Source of the DNA: Puniceicoccaceae bacterium
GTDB taxonomy: Bacteria; Verrucomicrobiota; Verrucomicrobiia; Opitutales; Coraliomargaritaceae
Direction: 5' to 3'
Assembly (NCBI GenBank): GCA_018402305.1
Contig: JAGYJE010000002.1
Coordinates: 124,001-188,000, forward strand
DNA length: 64,000 nucleotides
Below are positions 51,301-58,732 of this stretch, in pieces. Positions within the stretch are counted from its first letter, which is position 1. Each line of letters starts with the position of its first letter. Both the position numbers and the translations under genes were made by a program. The notes beneath the pieces are model-generated. The model made no database searches, was not told the origin of the DNA, and saw only the letters and a program-made list of their open reading frames with translations.

Positions 51301-52817
51301 GCTTCAGCATATTCCAGATCCCAGTCCTTGACTTTATTGAGGGACAGAAACCCATGCATGGAGCGAAGAAGCTGGACGTAGCGAAGTTTCATGCTATCCA
51401 CGAGAAAGCGGGTATTGGACGTAATGCCCGCCTGCTCCACTGGCTGATAGTAGGTCCGGTAACGCTCCACCTCGGCTTCTCCGTCAGCCACCCGGTGCAT
51501 TGAGATTCCAGTGGACCGGGTTCCGGTGATAAGCGGCCAAGTCCAGATCAGTTTTTTTTCGTCATCCCCGTCAGCCAAAGTCTCCGACCCGTAACGGAAG
51601 CGGACCTGGAGCAAGGTCGAGTGCTGCCAGACTTCATACTGGTGGTCCTGCCATCTTTCGTGGTCGAGAACAAAGACCCCTAGCTCTCTCCCTTCGGGGG
51701 AACCTTCCCAAAAAGAAATGTGGGGCGGATTTTCCCGCACGCTATTGCCCCCGTAGGGAGACAGGCGAAAGATCATTGCTTCCTCCGGATCTTCGCGCCA
51801 GCCCGGCTGCCAACTGGGATCCTCCTTGTAATAACTGGTCCTAATGGGCCGTTCAATGCCCGGCCAGGCTTCGCCGGGCTGATGCACATCGCGCCAGTCG
51901 GAGCCGAAACGCTGGGTCGGATCGAACTGATTCCATACCATTTCCACCGCCACGTCGTCCATGGGATCCAGTTCCACCATCGTCTCCTCGTATTTCACAA
52001 ATTCATAGCCCGAAATAACCGTCAAAACCACTTGGTAACTGCCTCCCTGGACGAACCGGTAGGTCAGCCGATAGCGGGCGAAGAGATCACCGGATTCCAG
52101 TGTTTCGGTGGTCAAAGATTCCACGGTTTTATTTCCCCCGACCAATCTAGAGCGACCGATCCAACCATCCCCGGTTTTCAAGCCCATGACAGGTCCGGGG
52201 ACGGCATCCTGTGCGCCGAAGTTCCGACTGAGCGGAATTCGAACCCCCAGCGCCCCACCGTCTATTTCCAGTAGTTCATTTCCCAACTGCCTCGATTTTA
52301 CCGGTTCTCTGACAGGTGGTATGGCGGCAGTCGAACCCGATGCGCTCAGGCGATAAGTCCGTGCCTCTCCGGAGGGCAGATCCGCGAAAAAGCTGAGCTT
52401 GGCAAAAGCCAGCTGATCGCCGTCGGAACGGATCCCGGACAACTGGAAAGGCACCGCTTCTCCGTTCTTCTGATTGACCAGCCGCAGGTCTCCGGGCGCC
52501 ACGTCTCCATGAAATCGAATCGGATAGGTCAGCAGCGTGCGTGGCCAGGCGTAGGCGGGAAAATCGAGGTAGTCGACCAGTTCCAGGGAAATGCCCCGGT
52601 CCGGATCAAAATCCCTGACGAAATCCGCTCCCCCGGGCGCAGCCGAAGACGCCAGCAGAAATCCCAAGGAAACCTTGGCCAGCGATTTTAAACCGGCCCG
52701 GCCAGGCCGGGGCCCACGGGGCGGCCCAACCGGCGCCGGCGCACGGAATCGGTTCGAAATATAGCGAAAAATGAAATTGAGGCGCCTGAAAGGGGTTAAA
52801 GAAGTTTTTTCAATCAT
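48381..52817 (-). CDS. Large secreted protein, putative polysaccharide lyase with FnIII-like C-terminus
   Basis: 1478 aa. The N-terminus has a long basic lead then KVSLGFLLASSAAPGGA, a signal-like segment. The middle (residues about 250-820) is alpha-helical with FYPLGLNTWPGINSIQHRFV, AHLRPTSHSFVAGLLRDGRN and many Trp/Tyr motifs; the next third (about 830-1180) is beta-rich. This order, toroid followed by beta-sandwich, resembles heparinase II/III-like lyases, but I see no definite catalytic motif, so the assignment is tentative. Residues about 1210-1420 look like two FnIII modules (ATGYRIEISEDNTETWQERE, VDSYQLYRRAVGDLAWTLLS). It is divergent from a second lyase-like gene and near sulfatases. 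Confidence 0.6.
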   Translation of the reverse strand: MIEKTSLTPFRRLNFIFRYISNRFRAPAPVGPPRGPRPGRAGLKSLAKVSLGFLLASSAAPGGADFVRDFDPDRGISLELVDYLDFPAYAWPRTLLTYPIRFHGDVAPGDLRLVNQKNGEAVPFQLSGIRSDGDQLAFAKLSFFADLPSGEARTYRLSASGSTAAIPPVREPVKSRQLGNELLEIDGGALGVRIPLSRNFGAQDAVPGPVMGLKTGDGWIGRSRLVGGNKTVESLTTETLESGDLFARYRLTYRFVQGGSYQVVLTVISGYEFVKYEETMVELDPMDDVAVEMVWNQFDPTQRFGSDWRDVHQPGEAWPGIERPIRTSYYKEDPSWQPGWREDPEEAMIFRLSPYGGNSVRENPPHISFWEGSPEGRELGVFVLDHERWQDHQYEVWQHSTLLQVRFRYGSETLADGDDEKKLIWTWPLITGTRSTGISMHRVADGEAEVERYRTYYQPVEQAGITSNTRFLVDSMKLRYVQLLRSMHGFLSLNKVKDWDLEYAEAAPRADAVFDSGYAETADQFEDMLFRSSFVFYPLGLNTWPGINSIQHRFVYDWVTDGYNRLHSEFRPEQRKRIEALLLLTGYITSSEAMHPILTALAGAPNMAADGWSVPGQIAFLFPKHPMAGEWLDYYEQTMRTSSRFFTRPDVPALESHGGRWAESLSVYNWAHLRPTSHSFVAGLLRDGRNRWANPWTADRGRWMVDMLTAPIFNPKPSWRMKSPRGEAPKALDPQWQPGDPLGTEFGFTRQYPAHGAHGSGTTIMPPSFVGLMGHAMRRYRPLLGEHLMWVNQGEGTFGKHNMWLRFIDKDFDYRTVAHTDWQGLEREIFDWENKGTPPDLVSTKYTGHGIVVRAGVGTPEELSIHLNQVDRGPNYRWGNTGEGASGILYFYARGKLFTAHETESSGDRDLDDTDGVTTFGVMKEGTYRSIGMNLLEQPLYDLGVAQFAAITPRQGPGAYSWPEYAGRNLFLVGTDYFILSDEMGTTGRNSSRFTWFTANDQEFPNLVFLQPSSTRDDHWTLLRTRLSKGFHRDAKGTHHVLVTHKDDVEVENMRSRELPFLNQPKLKEYRRIDKGNLPAGAYLVQTPTSRDLLFRHEDGLTHSAEGVDFEGQAGVIRRRDNNLLELAMVHSKRIGADGVMIEVDRPELGVSLKSDPDHSGYVGQFYSRLGGSMSLRLDAAEKMGDFSFYVDGAPYPAEMDAATGVFSAQLPPGAGQWELSARSPRPMRPTVLRTGNRSGGARVFWTKSEGATGYRIEISEDNTETWQEREKVSADEGSLELDQLLEGLNNGSKLHVRVIAVNDAHHSVPSAAYPIYVSDEAPLPPDGLFLNLGEDQVDLSWGSVLGVDSYQLYRRAVGDLAWTLLSEGLSTEFLDRSAVGTVPAFPLPGAEANALAEMDDVIVYEYAVSSANGNGEGPKSLPVSTDPRSWLNWSPDTDSMHFRRDTAYWKPPYVPAEFEPPSAYPSAEQPEVGEGLD

Positions 52818-52887
52818 GGTTTTACAAAGTACACAGGGGGATCGACTATCTTCCGCAAATCCTATCAGAAAACAGCGCCAGCAGGAA

Positions 52888-52910
52888 TAGCATTTTCGCT
52901 ATCAATGCTA
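52888..52910. promoter_or_regulatory. TAGCATT-N9-AATGCTA dyad in divergent promoter
   Basis: TAGCATT (52888-52894) and AATGCTA (52904-52910) form a 7-bp inverted repeat. The left arm belongs to GAATAGCATTTTCGCTA, the motif shared with 47904 and 58634. It sits between two divergent large glycan-related genes, about 70 bp from the left one and 240 bp from the right. The operator role is inferred. Confidence 0.45.
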
Positions 52911-53152
52911 CCTATTTCGACAATCAAGAACACGCCAAAGACCGGAAAATGGTTATCAAACAGGCTTCCTCACCTAGGGTATACGCGATCAGCCCTCGAT
53001 ACCCTTTTAGGAGCAGCAAGCGATTGCAGGATCGATCCGTTCTCTTGTTCAAAGTGTTATAATCTCCAGCGGTTTTGCCATGTATTTTTGAACTGCCCCG
53101 CTATATACTGAAAATCGGTTCCGAGAACTGGGTTCTATCACCGGAATATTTC

Positions 53153-55930
53153 ATGAAAAAAATTTTCTTCTTTCTTTTCTTCGCAGTGCTTCTGACGGCT
53201 GCCGGATTTATTGCCTTTTCATTCTTCAACGTGGAGCGGGATCCGGAAGCGACGCCCTCGGAAGCCGTGCCGAAGGGCGAAGACGAGGCCGAAGACAAAG
53301 CAGAAGACAAAGCCGTAGACGAAGCTCGGGAGGAAGCAATGCCCCGAGAGCAACGGGCAGAGGATATGAACACGGCCTCGGATCCGGTTACGGAAGATGA
53401 GCCGGCAAAATTGACTGAAGCGGAGGTGTTGGCATGGCTGCATGCCGACCGGAGCTTGTGGCCGAGGCAACTGGATCTCGCCGCTCCGGTGACTTTTGTC
53501 ATTCATGAAGGAGGGGAAAGAATCGGCGAATCGACTGCGCCCGAAGGCGCTTCCGTCCGCTTGCAGGAGATCGATCTTGAGTCGGGCGAAGTTATGGTGG
53601 CTTTGGGCGAGCTGAGTCGCCGAATCCCGATCACGCAGACGGACCTTCCAAGACGCTCGCTTGAAGCCAGGGATATTTTTCTACAGCGGATCCAAGCGGC
53701 TGGCAAGATGAGTGAACAAACAACAGCAGACAGTGCCGGTTCCGATCAATCAGCGGAGGCTCCGGCTGAGAAATCTTTCAGCAGAGCTGAAGCCAAAAGT
53801 TTGAGAGATGCTCTGGTCGAATGGCTCGAACGGGAACTGGAGATGGCCAAGGCGACCAGCAATTCCGACTCCATCGAGCGCTTCAATCGGGCACTGGATC
53901 AAGCGAAACGAAAAGGGCCCGACGACTTCCGACCACAGGAAAACGACGTCGTCTCGCACCTTCCCGTAATCAGTGATAATCCATACGGCCAAGCCTTTCT
54001 CCGCGCGCGGCGCACTTCCGGCTATTCCTTTCCGGTTAAAAAACGCGATGACCGGTATTTCGAATCAGTATCCGCGGTTGGCTGTAGAAGCAGTGCTTAC
54101 GAGCTCAACCCGGCGGTCTGGGATCTGTGTTCGCCCCAGAGTTCCTTCTATCTTTCCCCGGATCATTTGAAAAGCGTCCTCGCGCATCTGGAGGATCTGA
54201 TATTTCTCCAAAAAGGCGGCAATTTTGTGGTGGGCGGCCGAGGCGACGGTAACATGAACCGTTTCACCTGGGCGTCGCTCAATGACAGCTATCTGATGCT
54301 CGTCCGTACGTTTCCGGACCTGCTGCCTGATCCGCTCCGCGATTATTATGAAAAAGCGATCTGGATGGGGGCAAAACACGAAGTAAAGAGTTTCGAGCCT
54401 GAAATTTACGATTGGGAAAAGCTTAAAAAACGCTGGGAAAACCAGACCCGTGACGCCGATTACCGCCTTCCTTTCTGGTATCCGAATATCGACGCCACCT
54501 ACGCGCTGATGGTTCATCTGGCAGGACGCATCCTGCAGGAAAAAGAACCGTACCGTGAGGATGCTGAAAACTTTCTCGAACTGGCGGAGCTCAGGGTGCG
54601 CCGCTTGGCACAGGTCGCGGATCCGCCCCCACCATATGAGAGCAATAGCGAAATCGGAGTGCAGTTTCCCCATGGCGGCTGGACCTATATGGGATTTACC
54701 AACGAGACCATCAACTACCACAATGTAACTCTGCGGCGGCTGGTGCGTTACTGGCAGCTGAGCGATTCTCCAGCGGCGAAAAAAGCGCTGGTCAACAGTG
54801 CGCCCTATTTTCCGATCAGCATAGAGCCTGCCGGGGTTGGCTTGGATACGGCGGCCCCCTTCTGGAAAACCCTTGGCACCCATCGGGTTTCGTCGACGTA
54901 TCCGGAAATCATAGCCGGGGTTACCGGATGCCCATGGAATAAAGCGCTGGCCGAAAAAATCGCCGCCCGGAACGGCCATGAGGCCAACCTGATGGCGGCC
55001 AGCCTCTATAATCCCGACTTGGAACCGGCGAAACTTTCGGATAACGCCATCATTCTGGACCGAAACATCGTTGGCCCGCGCGGTCGATTCGGCCGGTGGA
55101 GCTTCCTTGCGACCGGGCGCGACACCCGTCGGGACCGGGGCAAGATGAGTTACGTAGGGGCCATGGTGACGAACGAAGATCCCAAGGCCTTCCCCGTGAG
55201 CGGTGCGCTGATGGGCGCTTTTTTTGAATACAAAGAGACGCCCGACGACCGTAAATATATCTCCATGGGGGATCGAACAGGAGGCACTGAAATATCCCAG
55301 ACTCACCTCCACGAAAAAGGGGCCGCCTTCACCGTTGAAACCACACTCCAGGAGCCCAATTCCGGGGGCGGACGCAACAAAGCGGAACGGCTGCCCTGGC
55401 TTCAAACCCAGTTGTGGATCCTGACCGGGCAAAGAATGGTAGGCTATATGGAACTTAGGCCGGAAAGTCGGCAAACAGGCTATGGCCGCGCGGTCATCTT
55501 CCGCCTCGGGAGCGAACGGCGGGGCCCTCATTTCGCCAATATTTTGAAAGAACAGGGAAAGGAAAGCTGGCTGGTCGGCGATCTTGCACTGCGGGTGATT
55601 GAGCACAATTTCGACCGCGCGGTCATTGAAAAAGGAGATCAGCGCAGCTATGATTTCCTCTGGGGCTCTCCCGGCTGGGGCGACATAAGGCTGGAAGACG
55701 CGACCGACGCCGGGGAACAAGTATACACACCCGACGACCCGCGCTTCGTGGTCGTTGAAATTCGCCCGGCATCCAGTCAACCGGCCGGGAACATCACCTT
55801 CAGTGAAAGCCGGAAGGGGCACTACACCCTGAGCGTGGAAAGCGGAGAGGGTCCGATGACGCTCCACTATTACGACGACACCAACGAAGGTCGTCTAAGC
55901 GGCGCCGGATCCAGGCAACCACTGCAATGA
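53153..55930 (+). CDS. Membrane-anchored or secreted lyase-like protein of unknown substrate
   Basis: 925 aa from the Met at 53153, which begins a signal anchor (KKIFFFLFFAVLLTAAGFIA). A highly charged Glu/Lys/Ala linker (residues about 30-75) follows, then a small conserved module (RQLDLAAPVTFVIHEGGERI), and a helical central domain (about 250-600). That domain includes YRLPFWYPNIDATYALMVHL, QFPHGGWTYMGFTNETINYH and GTHRVSSTYPEIIAGVTGCP. The last part is beta-rich (WVVSF-type strands, ending DAGEQVYTPDDPRFVVVEIR). The layout suggests an alpha/alpha-toroid polysaccharide lyase, but no catalytic Tyr/His pair can be named. The sulfatase gene follows 49 bp downstream and is probably in the same operon. 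Confidence 0.6.
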   Translation: MKKIFFFLFFAVLLTAAGFIAFSFFNVERDPEATPSEAVPKGEDEAEDKAEDKAVDEAREEAMPREQRAEDMNTASDPVTEDEPAKLTEAEVLAWLHADRSLWPRQLDLAAPVTFVIHEGGERIGESTAPEGASVRLQEIDLESGEVMVALGELSRRIPITQTDLPRRSLEARDIFLQRIQAAGKMSEQTTADSAGSDQSAEAPAEKSFSRAEAKSLRDALVEWLERELEMAKATSNSDSIERFNRALDQAKRKGPDDFRPQENDVVSHLPVISDNPYGQAFLRARRTSGYSFPVKKRDDRYFESVSAVGCRSSAYELNPAVWDLCSPQSSFYLSPDHLKSVLAHLEDLIFLQKGGNFVVGGRGDGNMNRFTWASLNDSYLMLVRTFPDLLPDPLRDYYEKAIWMGAKHEVKSFEPEIYDWEKLKKRWENQTRDADYRLPFWYPNIDATYALMVHLAGRILQEKEPYREDAENFLELAELRVRRLAQVADPPPPYESNSEIGVQFPHGGWTYMGFTNETINYHNVTLRRLVRYWQLSDSPAAKKALVNSAPYFPISIEPAGVGLDTAAPFWKTLGTHRVSSTYPEIIAGVTGCPWNKALAEKIAARNGHEANLMAASLYNPDLEPAKLSDNAIILDRNIVGPRGRFGRWSFLATGRDTRRDRGKMSYVGAMVTNEDPKAFPVSGALMGAFFEYKETPDDRKYISMGDRTGGTEISQTHLHEKGAAFTVETTLQEPNSGGGRNKAERLPWLQTQLWILTGQRMVGYMELRPESRQTGYGRAVIFRLGSERRGPHFANILKEQGKESWLVGDLALRVIEHNFDRAVIEKGDQRSYDFLWGSPGWGDIRLEDATDAGEQVYTPDDPRFVVVEIRPASSQPAGNITFSESRKGHYTLSVESGEGPMTLHYYDDTNEGRLSGAGSRQPLQ

Positions 55931-55979
55931 AGGCAATGAGCGGATCACCACGCGGAATCCAACCACACAAGAATCAATC

Positions 55980-57482
55980 ATGAAAACAGAATCTCCAAAC
56001 ATCATCTTTCTCCTCACCGACCAGCAGCGGATCGATACGATTGCCGCCCTGGGAAACCCGCACATGATCACGCCGCATATGGATAAACTGGCGTCCAAAG
56101 GTGGGGTTGCCTACTCTCGGGCATTCTGTCCGGGCGCGACCTGCGCCCCCTCCCGAGCGGCCATATTTACCGGGATGTACCCCCACAATACCGGTGCCTA
56201 CAGTTTCGACGAGTGGGGGCACCACCGCACTTGGGTGAATGATCTGGCAGACCATGGCTACTGGTGCGCGAATATCGGCAAGATGCATTATATCCCCCGG
56301 GATGTTAGCGGCGGCTTCCACGAAAGAGTGGTGGTTGAAAATCCGACCAGCGTGATGAACTGGGGCGGCAACGGCGACGACGCCTGGGGGCATTATCTGG
56401 CTTTTCATAATGAGGAACGCCCCAATCACCGGCACCGCAGCGATCCGGACTGGGCCTCCAAACTCCAGGGGGTTCCCTGGGAAAAGGAAGAACACCTCCA
56501 CAGCGACACCTTTACCGCGAACTCGGCCATCAGTTGGGCTCGACAACATAAAGCGGATTGTCCGTTCTTTCTCCAAGTCGGTTTTCCCGGACCACACGAA
56601 CCATGGGACGCTCCGGAGCGCTGGGTGAATCAGTATCTGGAACGACAGGAGATGTTTCCCTCTCCGGTCGAGAACAACTCAGAGGACAAGCCTCCTCAAC
56701 ACGAGGCGACACGTGCGTTTCACGCCTCTTGCGACCACGAGTCCAGACTCGACCTCTCCAACGCCAGTCCGGAGCAGATCAAGCGCATGCAGGCGCATTA
56801 CTACGCTAAAATTTCCTTCGTCGATGAACAAATCGGACGTGTCATGGAAGCGCTCGATGCGCGGGGCTTTCTGGAGAACACGATAGTGGTCCTGAGCTCC
56901 GATCACGGAGAGCACCTCGGTGATCACGGGATGGTTTACAAATGGTTGATGCACGAATCGGTGGTCCGGGTGCCGCTCGTGTTCTGGGAAAAGGAACCCC
57001 GTCACCTCAGCGCCGGAAACCGCGGGGAATTAACATCGTTGATCGATCTCGGCCCCACCTTTCTGGATCTGGCGGGAATCCCCGTTCCGACCCGTCTCGA
57101 AGGGAATTCATTGCGGGCCTCTCTGGCCGGCCAACCGGGACCGCAGCGCGATGCCGTCTTCTGCGAGGACAATTACATGCTTATGATACGAACGGAAAAC
57201 CACAAGCTGGTTCATTATTTCGGCCAGGAAGCGGGTGAACTCTACGATCTGGCCAGTGATCCTTCGGAGACGCACAATCTTTGGGATGCCCCGGATCAGG
57301 AGTCCGTGCGACGAGACCTGCAGCTCCGCCTGTTTGAATGGCTCGGCTCCAGCTGCTATCTGACTTCGGGATACAAACAAAACGCTCAAGATCCAAACTA
57401 TCCCCTGCGCTGGCCTTCCGCCAGCGGCCCCTCTCTCCATGGAGACAACCGGAAACCACGCCCCGACGATCTTTTCTGCTGA
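55980..57482 (+). CDS. S1 family sulfatase (arylsulfatase-type)
   Basis: 500 aa. The formylglycine site is CAPSR at Cys55-Arg59, with the metal ligand Asp14 in FLLTDQQR upstream and the VVLSSDHGEHLGDHGMVYKW motif near residue 305. The His-containing AFHASCDHE and WKWLMHESVVRVPLVFWEKE segments fit the family. It hydrolyses sulfate esters, probably from an algal polysaccharide. No signal peptide is visible at the chosen start, and no in-frame start with one was found, so it may act on imported oligosaccharides, which is unusual for the family. It sits behind the lyase-like gene and may be co-transcribed. Confidence 0.9.
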   Translation: MKTESPNIIFLLTDQQRIDTIAALGNPHMITPHMDKLASKGGVAYSRAFCPGATCAPSRAAIFTGMYPHNTGAYSFDEWGHHRTWVNDLADHGYWCANIGKMHYIPRDVSGGFHERVVVENPTSVMNWGGNGDDAWGHYLAFHNEERPNHRHRSDPDWASKLQGVPWEKEEHLHSDTFTANSAISWARQHKADCPFFLQVGFPGPHEPWDAPERWVNQYLERQEMFPSPVENNSEDKPPQHEATRAFHASCDHESRLDLSNASPEQIKRMQAHYYAKISFVDEQIGRVMEALDARGFLENTIVVLSSDHGEHLGDHGMVYKWLMHESVVRVPLVFWEKEPRHLSAGNRGELTSLIDLGPTFLDLAGIPVPTRLEGNSLRASLAGQPGPQRDAVFCEDNYMLMIRTENHKLVHYFGQEAGELYDLASDPSETHNLWDAPDQESVRRDLQLRLFEWLGSSCYLTSGYKQNAQDPNYPLRWPSASGPSLHGDNRKPRPDDLFC

Positions 57483-57730
57483 GGGGCAGACGGGAGCGCA
57501 GCGGGTGGTTAAAACTCTTTTCCCATCACATTAGCGGTCTCCAGACCGGCTGGAAAATCCGAGGTCCCGGAACTGCTCAGCCGTGGTCCGGCCTAGCCGA
57601 CAACCGCTTCTACCCCATCCCCGGGCCAAACAGGCCTCTGCAAGAGGCTCCACAGCTGCCTGCCGAGCCCTAAGCCGCACCACTGGCGTGAAACGCCGAG
57701 GGCGTGACGTCTCTGTTGGGGGCACAAAAA
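57483..57730. other. Intergenic stretch without recognisable gene
   Basis: 248 bp between the sulfatase stop and the terminator of the PEP-CTERM gene. Open frames are short and GC-rich with no match to a known family. Nothing is supported here. Confidence 0.6.
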
Positions 57731-57757
57731 AAACGCCGTCCGCTTACGGACGGCGTT
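57731..57757 (-). terminator. Rho-independent terminator of PEP-CTERM gene
   Basis: AAACGCCGTCCG / CGGACGGCGTTT around a short TTA loop; the minus strand continues with a run of U (plus-strand AAAAAAAA at 57726-57733). It fits the minus-strand gene ending at 57809. Confidence 0.88.
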
Positions 57758-57808
57758 TCAAATGAAACGGCCACTGAATTCGGCCGAAGCCGGATCAATC
57801 GCCGGGGA

Positions 57809-58543
57809 TTAGCTCCGACGACGCTTGGCTGCGACAAAGGCCAAAGCTAGGGAACCAGCCAACAAGGCGAAAGTCCCCGGCTCAGGGATGACCGCGAGGG
57901 AGGCACCATTAATCATAACCCGGCTCGACATATCAGGAAGTCTTTCAAGATCAAAGCTTTGACTCGTGGCATCGGCTGTCCAAACCACGACGACCGATTT
58001 ACCCGTCACACCGTCGCTAACCACGTCGGCACTGTTTGTACCATCAGATATTCGAAAGCCGCGGTTAGCGTCTTGCCCAGCCTGGTAGGCACCCAGAATT
58101 TGAAGCCTGTATGCAGTCCCGACTGTTAAGCCGCTTAAGCTGAACGTTCCGGCAAATCCACCTCCACCTTGGTTTGTCATCATATTGCTGTCAAACACAT
58201 CTTGAAGCGCAGTCGAATATTGCGAGGGAGCAATTCCATTGACATTTTCGTTTTCGAAGCCAAGAGTCAGCGTCGCCGTGACGCCGTTTTTCGTGATCTC
58301 AGCGACTCCGGCAGTTGCGGACTCCCTGACACCGTCGAATTGGACGCCGTTGATCGACCAACTGTCATTATCTCCATAATTGGCGCCCAACACATAGGTG
58401 CCGTCGTTGAGGATGTCGGATTCGCCGTCGCCGGCCGTACCAATGTCAAAGACCGAATAAGTCGCCGTCGCCGCGTAGATGGAACTACCGCCCAAAAGCA
58501 TGATTGAGGCGATGCCGAGAGTTAATTTTTTAGCTGATTTCAT
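57809..58543 (-). CDS. PEP-CTERM sorting domain protein
   Basis: 244 aa. Signal peptide KKLTLGIASIMLLGGSSIYA; mature text ATYSVFDIGTAGDGESDILN then LGFENENVNGIAPSQYSTAL then LSGLTVGTAYRLQILGAYQA then DMSSRVMINGASLAVIPEPG. The tail IPEPGTFALLAGSLALAFVA then AKRRRS is the sorting signal. It resembles the protein at 27-740, including the same tail wording. It lies between the sulfatase and the symporter. It is presumably exported and surface-associated; function unknown. Promoter-side motif AATAGCATTTCC lies about 95 bp upstream of the start. Confidence 0.9.
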   Translation of the reverse strand: MKSAKKLTLGIASIMLLGGSSIYAATATYSVFDIGTAGDGESDILNDGTYVLGANYGDNDSWSINGVQFDGVRESATAGVAEITKNGVTATLTLGFENENVNGIAPSQYSTALQDVFDSNMMTNQGGGGFAGTFSLSGLTVGTAYRLQILGAYQAGQDANRGFRISDGTNSADVVSDGVTGKSVVVVWTADATSQSFDLERLPDMSSRVMINGASLAVIPEPGTFALLAGSLALAFVAAKRRRS

Positions 58544-58635
58544 ATAGCTGATTTCTTTCTTTTTTGGGGTTGGTTGGTTCTTCTTCCAGAACTGTCTCTG
58601 AAAGGACGTAATCTATCACATCACACTGAATCCGG

Positions 58636-58647
58636 GAATAGCATTTC
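58636..58647. promoter_or_regulatory. AATAGCATTTCC motif upstream of PEP-CTERM gene
   Basis: Same 12-bp sequence as at 47904-47915 and, with TTTTC instead of TTTCC, at 52886. A second partial match, CATTTTCGCTA, follows at about 58665. See the regulon finding. Confidence 0.35.
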
Positions 58648-58732
58648 CGGCACTGAATCTGACATTTTCGCTAAAAAAGCTGGAATAACCGATGCGCTAA
58701 AGGGACTTCCGAAAAGTCCGAAGTTCGACGGA

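Noticed and set aside
54065-55867. Long minus-strand open frame of 600 codons
   Set aside because: It is antisense to the lyase-like gene at 53153-55930, which has a signal anchor and a matching domain pattern; the antisense frame has no recognisable domain.
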